A DNA stretch of 64,000 nucleotides from Mycobacterium sp. OAS707 (GCF_014873705.1 NZ_JADBDS010000006.1:62001-126000), one strand, 5' to 3'. Counted from the stretch's first letter, positions 49,333 through 58,744 are shown. Translations and numbers: made by a program. Notes: generated from the sequence alone by a model not told the origin.

Positions 49333-50477
49333 GCGACGCCCCGGTCCACCAGGCGCAGCAGCAGCGCCAACGCCGCGCGGGCGTCGTCGGCATCCTCACC
49401 GTCAGTGCGTGCGGTGTCGACCAGCTCGTCGACGGCGGCCGCAGCGAACCCGCCGATGCCGAGGTCGTCGAACTCGCCGTCGGCGGGGATGACCGCGATG
49501 TCGGTCTGCTTGTCCCACGGCACCAGCGCGGCAAACAGCCGGGCGTACTTGTCGAGGCACGCGTCGAGCGCGGCCTTATCGGTGACGGTCAGCGATCCGC
49601 TGAGCCCCAGCCGAACGACAGTGCGCTCCTTGTCCGGCATCAGGTCGAGGTTGATATCGAGGTCGACGATGTCACGACTGCTGTCCACGGTGCGGCACAG
49701 CGTGACGAAGCGCCACCGTCCGACGCGTTGCGCGTCCACCTGCACCGGCCGTCGCGGGTCGTTTTCATCGATGTCGACCAGCAGCACGTGGCCAGGGTCG
49801 GGCTCGATGTCGTCGTAGTTGGTGACCTCGGGTGAGCCGGAGTACCAGATGCGGCCCGTCGAGCCGACCTGAGTACGGGAGTGCTTGTCCCCCAAAGCAA
49901 CATAGTGCACCGCGCCACGCTCGATGGCCGCCTCCAGCACAGCGAGCCGGACCAGCGACGGCTTGTCCTTGTCGGGTTCGAAGATGTCGACACCGCCGTG
50001 CCCCACCACAATTCGCGTGACGCCGTCGGGCTGCAGTCCGCCCAGCACCTCGGCCACCAGATCGGTGGTCGGCTTCTTCGAGCGCCACGGCGCGGCAACG
50101 ATTTCCAGCCCCGGGCGCACCTCGTGTACGCCCTCACGGTCGAGAACCGTGACGTTGTCGGGACATTCGGCGGTGAACAGCGCACTGGTGTACACCGACG
50201 AAGCGTCGAGTGGGTCGTGGTTGCCGGGAAGCAGATACACCGGAATGCCGATGGCGCGCATGGCTTCCAGCGACTGGCTGACGTCACGCGGCGCGAGTTG
50301 GTTGTCTTCGAAGACATCGCCTGCCACCACCACGAATTCGGCGCCCGCGTCAACCGCGAGCGGCCCGATGCCCGCGACGACGTCGCGGCGGGCGGCTGAA
50401 TACCGCGGCTGGGCCTCGCCGTTCAGGAAGTATCGGGTCATGCCGAGCTGCCAGTCGGCGGTGTGCACGAATCGCAT
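49329..50477 (-). CDS. SbcD/Mre11-like metallophosphoesterase (Rv1277-like)
   Basis: A 382-residue calcineurin-like phosphoesterase. Metal motifs: HTADWQLG (residues 5-12), VVAGDVFEDNQ, LLPGNHDPLD, VVGHGGVD and ALGDKHSRTQVG. This order is that of SbcD/Mre11 exonucleases. A C-terminal domain of about 130 residues would contact the ATPase partner. First gene of the pair; the ATPase ATG overlaps its stop. A GAAAGGAG site lies upstream of the ATG at 50477. Predicted nuclease in a two-protein complex, distinct from canonical SbcCD. Confidence 0.9.
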   Translation of the reverse strand: MRFVHTADWQLGMTRYFLNGEAQPRYSAARRDVVAGIGPLAVDAGAEFVVVAGDVFEDNQLAPRDVSQSLEAMRAIGIPVYLLPGNHDPLDASSVYTSALFTAECPDNVTVLDREGVHEVRPGLEIVAAPWRSKKPTTDLVAEVLGGLQPDGVTRIVVGHGGVDIFEPDKDKPSLVRLAVLEAAIERGAVHYVALGDKHSRTQVGSTGRIWYSGSPEVTNYDDIEPDPGHVLLVDIDENDPRRPVQVDAQRVGRWRFVTLCRTVDSSRDIVDLDINLDLMPDKERTVVRLGLSGSLTVTDKAALDACLDKYARLFAALVPWDKQTDIAVIPADGEFDDLGIGGFAAAAVDELVDTARTDGEDADDARAALALLLRLVDRGVA

Positions 50478-50580
50478 CTCGGCTCTCCTTTCATGTCCTG
50501 TATCTCCTCGGCACCGCGAGTGTAGGTCCGCCCGCCGACAAGTCTCGGGACGTGCGTCGGCATGCCCTACCGTTATTGGT

Positions 50581-51087
50581 GTGACCGACCGCTACCGCAC
50601 TCTGCTATTGCTTCGGCACGCCAAATCGGACTATCCGACCGGTGTGGCCGACCATGAGCGCCCGCTGGCGCCGAGGGGTGAACGGGAGGCCACGCTGGCA
50701 GGCGATTGGCTGCGGGCCAACGCGCCCGCGGTGGACGCGGTGCTGTGCTCGACGGCCACCCGCACCCGCGAGACGCTGGCGCGGACCCGTATCGACGCCC
50801 CGGTTGACTACCTTGACCGGCTATACGACGCAACACCTGGCACGGTGATCGAGGAGATAAACCGGGTCGCACCCGACGTCGAAACCCTGCTGGTGATCGG
50901 ACACGAGCCGACGATGTCGTCGTTGGCGCTCGGCCTGGCCTCCGTTGACGGAAGCAATAGCACAGCGGCCGAACGCATTTCGGCGAAGTTCCCGACCTCT
51001 GCGATCGCGGTGCTGCGCACCGGTGAGCCGTGGGACAAGCTGACGCTCAGCGGCGCCACACTTGTCGGCTTCCACGTGCCCAGGTGA
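50581..51087 (+). CDS. SixA-type histidine phosphatase (Rv1276c-like)
   Basis: A 168-residue histidine phosphatase-superfamily protein. Catalytic motif LLLLRHAKSDYP (phospho-His), DHERPLAPRGEREATLAG, STATRTRETLART and the second His in VIGHEPTMSSLAL are as in SixA, which removes phosphate from His-containing phosphotransfer proteins. GTG at 50581 is the start nearest the homology. Divergent from the SbcCD-like pair; its stop abuts the LprC stop in a TGATCA palindrome. Confidence 0.88.
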   Translation: MTDRYRTLLLLRHAKSDYPTGVADHERPLAPRGEREATLAGDWLRANAPAVDAVLCSTATRTRETLARTRIDAPVDYLDRLYDATPGTVIEEINRVAPDVETLLVIGHEPTMSSLALGLASVDGSNSTAAERISAKFPTSAIAVLRTGEPWDKLTLSGATLVGFHVPR

Positions 51088-51642
51088 TCAGGAACTGGTG
51101 GCCAGCGTCAGTTCCATCAGCTTGACGACCATCCCGCATGCGTCGATGCCCGGCGTCTGCGGGTTCACCCACCAACCGACCACACCGCCGGCGTCGCTGG
51201 CGACTCCGCACGCCCCGTTGGGATCGTTGGGCTTCATCACTATCGACGGCACACCCGCGATCGAGCGGTTCTCGATCTGATAGTTCAGGCTTTGGGCGAC
51301 CTTCTTCTCGTTGTCGAGGCTGCCCTGCTCGTACCAGAACCGGGTGATGTCGATCAGGCCCGCCGGGTTGGCCGCCTGCCAGCGGCACACCGCGCCGACG
51401 AACGTGCTCTGAATGTCCAGCGGATCGGCGCCGACGGTCTTGGCGAGGATGTCCTCGGTCAGCACCTCACATTCCTTGAGCAGGTTGGGGTACTGCTTGG
51501 CCGAGTCGTCGTTGCGGGGCACGTCGCCCGTTCCCGACTTCGTCGCGGTTCCCTGAACCGTTGATGTGCAGCCGGTCAGCAGCACCAACACCGACATCGC
51601 GGCGACCACGCCGGCCAGTGCGCGACGGCGCAAGCGGCTCAT
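51088..51642 (-). CDS. lprC: Lipoprotein LprC (DUF3558)
   Basis: A 184-residue exported lipoprotein: signal peptide MSRLRRRALAGVVAAMSVL with lipobox LLTGC (Cys25), then a DUF3558-type domain with four Cys (KECEVL, AVCRW, GACGVA, DACGMV). Placed between a SixA phosphatase and a second lipoprotein, matching M. tuberculosis Rv1275 in order and size. ATG overlaps the upstream LprB stop by 4 bp, so both are co-translated. The function of DUF3558 lipoproteins is unknown. Confidence 0.85.
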   Translation of the reverse strand: MSRLRRRALAGVVAAMSVLVLLTGCTSTVQGTATKSGTGDVPRNDDSAKQYPNLLKECEVLTEDILAKTVGADPLDIQSTFVGAVCRWQAANPAGLIDITRFWYEQGSLDNEKKVAQSLNYQIENRSIAGVPSIVMKPNDPNGACGVASDAGGVVGWWVNPQTPGIDACGMVVKLMELTLATSS

Positions 51643-52217
51643 TTCGCATTCACAATCGATTGTCGGGTCAGTTCCTTGGCCACGTCACAGGGATCCGGGA
51701 ACGGCTGTTCGTTGAAGCTGATCGACCACTCGATGAAATCGTCTTGGAACTGGATGCCCACCTCGCACAGGTTGTTGCCGATCGTCGGATCGGTGCCCAA
51801 GGCGATGAACCCGCTGTGCCCCTCGATGTTGATGTCCTCGACGCTGGCCCGCGACAGTTCCTCGGTCTTGCGTTCGCGCCCAATCGGGCTGCCGCGATAC
51901 CACGTGAAGGAGAAGTGCGGGCCCAGGATGCCGCCGCCCTGCAGCCACTGGCAGCCCACCGAGTTGCGCGCGGTGTTCACCAGGCCGGTGACCCGGGTCT
52001 GTTCGGCGATCGTCTGGTCGGTGACGCCGCCGCATTCGGGAAACATCGGGCCGTGCGAGGCGTTCTGCGACGGGCCCGGCGACTGCGGAACGCTAGGCGA
52101 AGTCGAGCCCCCCGAATCGCTCGAGCACGCCGCAAACAGCGGCATCATGGCCGCGGCCATTGCGGCCAGCGCCTTCGCGGACCGCGGCTTCCCGGTCGCG
52201 CACTTGCTGGGGGTCAC
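51639..52217 (-). CDS. lprB: Lipoprotein LprB (DUF3558)
   Basis: A roughly 192-residue lipoprotein: Lys/Arg-rich n-region, hydrophobic AKALAAMAAAMMPLF, lipobox LFAAC, Ser/Pro linker and a DUF3558 domain with Cys in PECGG, GCQWL, NLCEVG and DPCDVAKEL. It is homologous to the LprC neighbour. GTG at 52217 gives a normal-length signal peptide; the open frame continues 11 codons upstream. Gene order matches Rv1274. Likely works in the envelope together with LprC. Confidence 0.82.
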   Translation of the reverse strand: MTPSKCATGKPRSAKALAAMAAAMMPLFAACSSDSGGSTSPSVPQSPGPSQNASHGPMFPECGGVTDQTIAEQTRVTGLVNTARNSVGCQWLQGGGILGPHFSFTWYRGSPIGRERKTEELSRASVEDINIEGHSGFIALGTDPTIGNNLCEVGIQFQDDFIEWSISFNEQPFPDPCDVAKELTRQSIVNAK

Positions 52218-52344
52218 GCCATGCACTGTAGCGGCACCCCAACACCTCAACCACCGACATGCCGATTGACCAGCTCATTAAGCGAATTCTCAGGTGGCGC
52301 TGCCGAACACAACTTCGGTGGGCGGGGTATGCGACAGTAGCGGG

Positions 52345-54084
52345 ATGCTCTGGGCGTTGCTGCGACGGTATACGCGTCCGTACCGCTCTCTGCTCGCGAC
52401 CGTGGCGGGTCTCCAGCTCATCAGCACGCTCGCGTCGCTGTACCTGCCCACCGTCAACGCCGCGATCATCGACGACGGCGTCGCCCAAGGGAATCTGCGG
52501 CGGATCGCCGAACTCGGCGGCGTGATGCTCGCCGTTACCGGAATGCAGGTGGTGTGCGCGGTCGGCGCGGTGTACTTCGGGTCGCGGGCAGGCATGGGGG
52601 TCGGGCGTGACCTGCGCAGGTCGATCTTCAGCCACGTCACCAGCTTCTCGGCAGAGGAGACGGCTAGATTCGGCGCCCCGTCGCTGCTGACCCGGACCAC
52701 CAACGACGTCCAGCAGATCCAGCAGTTCGTGCAGCTGACCTGCACGATGCTGATCACCGCGCCGATCATGTCGATCGGCGGCATCTTCATGGCGATACAT
52801 CAGGACGCGGGCCTGTCGTGGCTGCTGTTGATCAGTGTGCCGGTGCTGGCGGTCGCCAATTATCTGATCGTGTCGCGACTGCTGCCCATCTTCCGTCGGG
52901 TGCAGCGTCAGATCGACAGCATCAACCGGGTGATGCGCGAACAGCTCTCCGGCCTTCGGGTGATCCGGGCCTTCGCGCGGGAGGCGTTCGAACGCAACCG
53001 ATTCGGCGTTGCCAACCAGGGCCTATCGGACTCCGCGCTGGAAGCCGGCCGGCTGCAGGCGTTGATGCTGCCGGTCACCACGCTGGTGATCAACATCTCC
53101 AGCGTCGCGCTGATCTGGTTCGGCGGCTTGCGAATTGACGCCGGGCTGATGCAGGTGGGCTCGCTGATCGCGTTCCTTTCTTACTTCATGCAGATCCTGA
53201 TGGCCGTATTGCTGGCCACGTTCATGCTGGTGCTGCTGCCGCGCGCGTCGGTATGCGCCGAACGGATCACCGGCGTGCTGTCCACTACGCCCGGCATCAC
53301 CAGCCCTCCGTCGCCGGTGCGACCCGACACCGTTCGCGGCGAAACCCGGTTGGACGGTGCGACATTCAGCTACCCCGGCGCCGACCGCCCTGTGCTGCAG
53401 GATGTTTCGTTCACTGCGCTACCCGGCGCCACCACCGCGATCGTCGGGTCGACCGGTTCGGGGAAGTCCACCCTGATCGCGCTGATCTGCCGACTGTACG
53501 ACGTCACCGCAGGATCGGTGCGCATCGACGGCGTCGACGTGCGCGACTACGACACCGAACAGCTGTGGTCGGCCATCGGCCTGGTGCCGCAGCGTGGCTA
53601 CCTGTTCTCCGGCACGGTCGCAGACAACCTGCGATACGGCAAGGCCGACGCGACCGACGAGGAGATGTGGGATGCGCTGCGGGTCGCGGCCGCCGACGAT
53701 TTCGTCCGCGCCCACCCCGACGGTTTGGCGATGCCGGTCGCGCAGGCCGGCATCAATTTTTCGGGAGGCCAACGGCAACGGTTGGCGATCGCACGCGCCG
53801 TGATCCGCCGTCCGGCGATCTACCTGTTCGACGACGCGTTCTCCGCACTCGATGTGCACACCGACGCCCGCGTCCGCGCGTCGCTGCGCGAGGTGTCGGC
53901 GGACTCGACGGTCGTGATTGTGTCGCAACGCATCTCGACGGTCGCCGAGGCTGACCAGATCGTCGTCGTCGACGACGGCCGGGTGGTGGGAATCGGCACG
54001 CATGACACGCTGCTGGCCACCTGCCCCACCTACGCCGAGTTCGCCGACTCGCAGTCGCTGGTCGCCGGGGCGGGAGGCCACTGA
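52345..54084 (+). CDS. ABC exporter half-transporter with degenerate Walker B (Rv1273c-like)
   Basis: A 579-residue half-exporter: type IV transmembrane domain (six helices, about 1-310) and a nucleotide-binding domain with VGSTGSGKST (Walker A), INFSGGQRQRL (intact signature) and IYLFDDAFSALD. In the last, Asp replaces the catalytic Glu, marking the degenerate ATP site of heterodimeric exporters. The partner at 54084 supplies the canonical site. ATG at 52345 (MLWALLRRYTRPYRS) is chosen since homology begins there. The start of the next gene overlaps its stop. Substrate unknown. Confidence 0.9.
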   Translation: MLWALLRRYTRPYRSLLATVAGLQLISTLASLYLPTVNAAIIDDGVAQGNLRRIAELGGVMLAVTGMQVVCAVGAVYFGSRAGMGVGRDLRRSIFSHVTSFSAEETARFGAPSLLTRTTNDVQQIQQFVQLTCTMLITAPIMSIGGIFMAIHQDAGLSWLLLISVPVLAVANYLIVSRLLPIFRRVQRQIDSINRVMREQLSGLRVIRAFAREAFERNRFGVANQGLSDSALEAGRLQALMLPVTTLVINISSVALIWFGGLRIDAGLMQVGSLIAFLSYFMQILMAVLLATFMLVLLPRASVCAERITGVLSTTPGITSPPSPVRPDTVRGETRLDGATFSYPGADRPVLQDVSFTALPGATTAIVGSTGSGKSTLIALICRLYDVTAGSVRIDGVDVRDYDTEQLWSAIGLVPQRGYLFSGTVADNLRYGKADATDEEMWDALRVAAADDFVRAHPDGLAMPVAQAGINFSGGQRQRLAIARAVIRRPAIYLFDDAFSALDVHTDARVRASLREVSADSTVVIVSQRISTVAEADQIVVVDDGRVVGIGTHDTLLATCPTYAEFADSQSLVAGAGGH

Positions 54085-55994
54085 TGACCGCAGGGCCGAT
54101 GACACGGCCGATCCGCGGCGTGGTGCAGGCACCGACGGAGCGGTCGCGCGACTTCAAGGGGTCGGCGGTCCGATTGGTCAAACGGCTGACGCCACAGCGC
54201 GGGCTCACCGCCGTCGTGATCCTGCTGGGGGTCGGCGGGATCGCGATCGGGGTGATAGGCCCGCGCATCCTCGGCCACGCAACCGATCTGCTGTTCAACG
54301 GCGTGATCGGCCGCCAACTGCCCGCTGGTCTGACGAAGGAGCAGGCCATCGCGGCAGCGCGGGCGCGCGGCGACAACACCTTCGCCGATCTGCTGTCGGG
54401 AATGAATGTCGTGCCTGGCCGTGGCGTGGACTTCGGCGCGATCGGCCGCACGCTGCTTTTGGCTTTGGGGCTGTATCTGGTTGCTGCGCTCATGGTTTGG
54501 CTGCAGGCGCGCATCCTCAACGTCGTGGTGCAGCGCACCATGGTGGGCCTGCGTTCCGACGTCGAGAACAAGGTGCATCGACTGCCGTTGCGCTACTTCG
54601 ACTCCCGGCAACGCGGTGAGGTGCTGAGCAGGGTCACCAACGACATCGACAACCTTCAGCAGTCGTTGTCGATGACGATCAGCCAGCTGCTGACTTCGGT
54701 GCTCACCGTGGTGGCGGTGTTGGTGATGATGCTGACCATCTCGCCGCTGCTGACGTTGCTCACGGTCATCACCGTGCCGCTGTCGCTGTGGGTGACGCGC
54801 GCGATCGCCCGCCGCTCACAGCGCTTGTTCGTCGCGCAATGGCGCAACACCGGCCGCCTCAACGCCCACATCGAGGAGACCTACAGCGGGTTCACGGTGG
54901 TCAAGACCTTCGGCCACCGGGCGAGGGCGCTGGAGCAGTTCGAACAGTTCAACGACGACGTCTACCAGGCCAGCCGTGGCGCGCAGTTCTTCTCGGGATT
55001 GGTCGGCCCGGCCACCACATTCGTCGGAAACCTGAGCTACGTGGCGGTCGCGGTGGTCGGCGGTGTGCAGGTCGCGACGGGTCAGATCACGCTGGGCAGC
55101 ATCCAGGCGTTCATCCAGTACGTCCGCCAGTTCAATCAGCCGCTGAGTCAGGTCGCGGGGATGTACAACACCCTGCAGTCCGGAGTGGCAAGTGCCGAGC
55201 GGGTTTTCGATCTGCTGGACGCCGAGGAAGAGTCGCCGGACCCGGGCGTGGTGCTGCCGTCGGTGGACGGCGGCCCGCGCGGCCGGGTCGAGTTCCAGCA
55301 CGTCGACTTCAGCTACCAGCCAGGCACACCGGTGATCGAAGACCTGTCACTGGTGGCGGAGCCCGGCAGCACAGTGGCGATCGTCGGGCCAACCGGCGCG
55401 GGCAAGACCACGCTGGTGAACCTGTTGATGCGGTTTTACGACGTGGACTCGGGACGCATTCTCGTTGACGGCGTTGACATCTCGTCGGTGGACCGGCAGT
55501 CACTGCGGTCAAGGATCGGCATGGTGCTGCAGGACACCTGGCTGCTGGGCGGGTCGATCTACGACAACATCGCCTACGGCAGACCCGATGCCAGCGAGGA
55601 CGACGTAATCGCTGCCGCTACGGCGGCCTACGTCGACCGGTTCGTGCATACGCTGCCCGACGGCTACCAGACGGTCGTCAGCGACGACGGCGGCAACATC
55701 AGTGCGGGTGAGAAGCAGCTGATCACCATCGCCCGCGCCTTCCTGGCCCGCCCCCAGCTGCTGGTTCTCGACGAAGCAACCAGCTCGGTGGACACCAGAA
55801 CGGAGCTGCTGATCCAGCACGCGATGGGCGAACTGCGCCGCGATCGCACGAGTTTCATCATCGCGCACCGGCTTTCGACGATCCGCGATGCCGACGTGAT
55901 CCTGGTGATGGAGGCGGGCCGGATCGTCGAGCGAGGCAGTCATCAGGAACTGTTGGCTAAGCATGGCGCTTATTGGGAGATGACGCAGGTCTAG
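54084..55994 (+). CDS. ABC exporter half-transporter with canonical ATPase site (Rv1272c-like)
   Basis: A 636-residue partner of the preceding protein. It has an extra N-terminal segment and an inserted stretch after helix 1 (about 70-120), then a six-helix exporter domain and an NBD with GPTGAGKTT and LLVLDEATSSVD (catalytic Glu present). Its signature reads NISAGEKQLI rather than LSGGQ. Degenerate signature here plus degenerate Walker B in the partner is the classical asymmetric heterodimer pattern (TM287/288, BmrCD). The ATG at 54084 shares its A with the previous stop (TGATG). Confidence 0.9.
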   Translation: MTAGPMTRPIRGVVQAPTERSRDFKGSAVRLVKRLTPQRGLTAVVILLGVGGIAIGVIGPRILGHATDLLFNGVIGRQLPAGLTKEQAIAAARARGDNTFADLLSGMNVVPGRGVDFGAIGRTLLLALGLYLVAALMVWLQARILNVVVQRTMVGLRSDVENKVHRLPLRYFDSRQRGEVLSRVTNDIDNLQQSLSMTISQLLTSVLTVVAVLVMMLTISPLLTLLTVITVPLSLWVTRAIARRSQRLFVAQWRNTGRLNAHIEETYSGFTVVKTFGHRARALEQFEQFNDDVYQASRGAQFFSGLVGPATTFVGNLSYVAVAVVGGVQVATGQITLGSIQAFIQYVRQFNQPLSQVAGMYNTLQSGVASAERVFDLLDAEEESPDPGVVLPSVDGGPRGRVEFQHVDFSYQPGTPVIEDLSLVAEPGSTVAIVGPTGAGKTTLVNLLMRFYDVDSGRILVDGVDISSVDRQSLRSRIGMVLQDTWLLGGSIYDNIAYGRPDASEDDVIAAATAAYVDRFVHTLPDGYQTVVSDDGGNISAGEKQLITIARAFLARPQLLVLDEATSSVDTRTELLIQHAMGELRRDRTSFIIAHRLSTIRDADVILVMEAGRIVERGSHQELLAKHGAYWEMTQV

Positions 55995-56012
55995 CGGGGC
56001 TATGGTGCGTGC

Positions 56013-58178
56013 ATGACCGCCACGGTGCACACGTTCTGCCGATACTGCCTGGCCTGCTGTGGTCTCGAAGTGACGGTCGAGGACAACCGGGTCACCAAGA
56101 TCGCGCCCGACAAGCAGAACCCCCACACGTGGCAGGACTTCTGCGCCAAGGGCCGCACCGCCAACCAGCTTGTCGAGCATCCGCGCCGGATCCTCAACCC
56201 CATGCGCCGGGTGGGCGATACATACGTGGAGGCCAGTTGGGAGGAGGCGATCGGTGACATCGCCGCCCGGATGAACGCGCTGATCGACGCCGACGGGCCC
56301 GATGCGGTCGGCATCTATTACGGCAATCCGTCCGGCTTCTCGTCGTCGAACATCATCTTCATGAACGCATGGCTGGACGGCATCGGCACGCACAACCGGT
56401 ACTTCGTCGGCTCGGTGGACCAGAACGCGATGCACGTCGTCGCAACGGCGATGTACGGTTCGATGCTGATGGCGCCGGTGTCCGACATCGACAACTGCGA
56501 CTACTTTCTGCTCGTCGGCACCAATCCCGCTGTCAGCGCGTGGAATTGGCTCGAGACGGTGCCTGGTGGATGGCGGCGCGCGGTGGAGCGACAAAAGCGG
56601 GGCGCGACGATCGTCGTCGTCGACCCACTGCGGACAGAGACCGCAGAGAAGGCCGACGTCCACCTCGCCGTGCGGCCCGGGCAGGACTGGGCACTGCTGC
56701 TCGCGATGGTCAAGGTGATCCTCGACGAGCGCCTCGAACATGAGCAGGACTGCACGGAACTGGCAACGGGCGTCGACGATCTGCGCCGGCTTGTCGCCGA
56801 TGCCGACCTCGACGATCTGGCAGTGCGGTGCGACATTCCGCGCGCTCAGATCGAACGGGTGGCGCGTGAGTTCGCCACAGCGCGCGCCGCGATGGTGGTG
56901 ACACGGACCGGCGTCTCGCTGCACCTTGCAGGCACCGTCGCGGAGTGGCTCGGGCACGTGCTGAACGTGATCACCGGCAGGATGGATCGTCCCGGCGGTC
57001 GCAGGTATGAGCCCGGCTACGTGGACGCCATCCGGCTGTCCGGCATGATCAAGCAGTCACCCCATAGAAGTCGCGTTGCCGGCCGCGGCATGGTTGCCGG
57101 CGCGCATGCGCTAAGCGAATTGCCCGATGAGATAACAACTCCGGGTCCCGGCCAGATCAAGGCGATGCTGATCAACTGCGGCAATCCGGTGGTCTCGGGA
57201 CCCGACGGCGCCAAGCTCGACGAGGCGCTGGCCCAGCTGGATCTGTTGGTGGCCATCGACTTTGTGCAGCGCGAAAGCCACCGGCATGCGCACTGGCTGC
57301 TGCCCGCCGTCCATTGGCTGGAGCGTGACGACCTGCTCGCGTTCACCAGCAACATGCACGACGAGCCGTACCTGCAGTACGGACGCAAAGCGGTTGAACC
57401 ACCGCCCGGCGCGCGTCAGGAATGGCGCATCTTCGTCGATCTGGCGATCGCCATGCGCAAGCCGTTGTTCGGCGCCAGGGGGTTCAATGGATTCGTCAAG
57501 GCGACGCGCCGACTGGCGCGGCTGACGCGCAAGCCCGCGTTGGAGTTCGGGCCGCACTGGGTCGACCGGCTGGTGGTCTCCACCGGGCGAAAGGTCAACG
57601 GCCGCAGGATCAAATGGCGTGACGTGATGGCACACCCGCACGGCTGGGTGCTCGGCCCTCGCGAGTTCGGACACTTCCGGCAAGCGCTGCGCACCGACGA
57701 CAAGAAGGTGCACGCGGCGCCGCCGGAGTTCGTGCAGCGGGCGCGCGAGCTGCTCGCCGAACATACGCCGCAGGCGCCTGCCGAGTATCCGTTCCAGCTC
57801 GCGAACCGGCGAAACCGTCACTCGATGAACTCATGGCTGAACGAGTTGCCCGGTCTGCATCCGTCCGGCAAGGACAACGAGGTGGTGATCCATCCCGACG
57901 ACGCGGCCGCGCTTGGCGTCCAAGACGGCGACAAGGTGAGGGTCTACTCCCCTGTCGGCGCGATCGAACTGGCGGCGTCGGTCGACGAGCGACCTCGGCG
58001 TGGCGTGGTCGTCATCGACCATGGCTGGGGCTCAAGGATTTTCGACCCGCGCGGCGGCGCGCAGCCGGAGTCCTACGGCGCCAACCGCAATCTGCTGATC
58101 GACGGTGGACCCGTCGACCCGCTGTCGCAGACCGCCGCACTGAGCTCGTCGTACGTCGGAATAGAACGCTTGGCCTAG
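56013..58178 (+). CDS. Molybdopterin-dependent oxidoreductase with N-terminal [4Fe-4S] site
   Basis: A 721-residue MopB-family protein. The N-terminal FeS ligands are Cys9, Cys12, Cys16 and Cys44 (FCRYCLACCG and DFCAKG). Blocks WEEAIGDIAARM, GIYYGNPSGFSSSN, VGTNPAVSAWNW and VVDPLRTETAEKADVHLAVRPGQDWAL follow. The C-terminal dinucleotide-binding domain includes SMNSWLNELPG and VVIHPDDAAALGVQDGDKVRV. At the usual Mo-ligand position the sequence is VGSVDQNAMH. No electron-transfer partner subunit is adjacent, so it may be cytoplasmic and stand-alone. No Tat signal. Substrate unknown. Confidence 0.88.
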   Translation: MTATVHTFCRYCLACCGLEVTVEDNRVTKIAPDKQNPHTWQDFCAKGRTANQLVEHPRRILNPMRRVGDTYVEASWEEAIGDIAARMNALIDADGPDAVGIYYGNPSGFSSSNIIFMNAWLDGIGTHNRYFVGSVDQNAMHVVATAMYGSMLMAPVSDIDNCDYFLLVGTNPAVSAWNWLETVPGGWRRAVERQKRGATIVVVDPLRTETAEKADVHLAVRPGQDWALLLAMVKVILDERLEHEQDCTELATGVDDLRRLVADADLDDLAVRCDIPRAQIERVAREFATARAAMVVTRTGVSLHLAGTVAEWLGHVLNVITGRMDRPGGRRYEPGYVDAIRLSGMIKQSPHRSRVAGRGMVAGAHALSELPDEITTPGPGQIKAMLINCGNPVVSGPDGAKLDEALAQLDLLVAIDFVQRESHRHAHWLLPAVHWLERDDLLAFTSNMHDEPYLQYGRKAVEPPPGARQEWRIFVDLAIAMRKPLFGARGFNGFVKATRRLARLTRKPALEFGPHWVDRLVVSTGRKVNGRRIKWRDVMAHPHGWVLGPREFGHFRQALRTDDKKVHAAPPEFVQRARELLAEHTPQAPAEYPFQLANRRNRHSMNSWLNELPGLHPSGKDNEVVIHPDDAAALGVQDGDKVRVYSPVGAIELAASVDERPRRGVVVIDHGWGSRIFDPRGGAQPESYGANRNLLIDGGPVDPLSQTAALSSSYVGIERLA

Positions 58179-58744
58179 AGTTGCGGGCCCTCGGCGCGCA
58201 GGTCGTCGACGTTTTTCATAGCGTCGCGCAGCTTGCCAAGCCATTCGTCGGCGTGCTCGCCAACCAGGCGGACCGACCAGGCCAACGCATCGGAGCGCGA
58301 CCGCGCCACCCCCGCGTCGACCAGCGTGTCGAGCACCTGACGTTCCGGCTGCTTGAGCCGGGTCATCACCGGAACGGCGATGTGGGTGAACAGAATTCGC
58401 TCTGGGTTTTCGGCGCTGCCCACCTCTACCCCCCAAGCCACTTTCCGGCCGTAGCGGGCCTCGGCTTCGTCGGCGATGTGCATGCGCTCGGCTCGGGTCT
58501 CTTCGCGGAAGCGCGAGACTCTGCCTGAGGCGCGCGCCTCGCTCTCTTCTCCGTCGGCCACGGGCAGTCGGCCGATCACAGTGATCTCTTCGCGGTCGAC
58601 AACGACCGTCGGGTCGCCGTCGAACCAGCCATCGGGCAACCGGCCGGCGAACCAGTCGGCAGCATCGCTTGCATCGGGTTGTTCGGCCTGCTGCCAGCCG
58701 CCGGAGCGGCCCGACCGTCGGCCATGGAGGTGATGTTGTCGCAT
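58175..58744 (-). CDS. Conserved hypothetical protein with a DNA-binding-like C-terminus
   Basis: A 189-residue soluble protein, not confidently placed in a family. The middle contains WFAGRLPDGWFDGDPTVVVDREEITVIGRLP and an acidic/basic helical stretch (SRFREETRAERMHIADEAEARYGRKVAWGVEVG). The C-terminal helical part (LKQPERQVLDTLVDAGVARSRSDALAWSVRLVGEHADEWLGKL) resembles a ribbon-helix-helix-like region seen in actinobacterial proteins. The first 25 residues are His/Arg/Gln-rich. The start codon abuts two tandem TGATTACA repeats, which suggests autoregulation. Overlaps the convergent oxidoreductase stop by 4 bp. Confidence 0.7.
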   Translation of the reverse strand: MRQHHLHGRRSGRSGGWQQAEQPDASDAADWFAGRLPDGWFDGDPTVVVDREEITVIGRLPVADGEESEARASGRVSRFREETRAERMHIADEAEARYGRKVAWGVEVGSAENPERILFTHIAVPVMTRLKQPERQVLDTLVDAGVARSRSDALAWSVRLVGEHADEWLGKLRDAMKNVDDLRAEGPQL

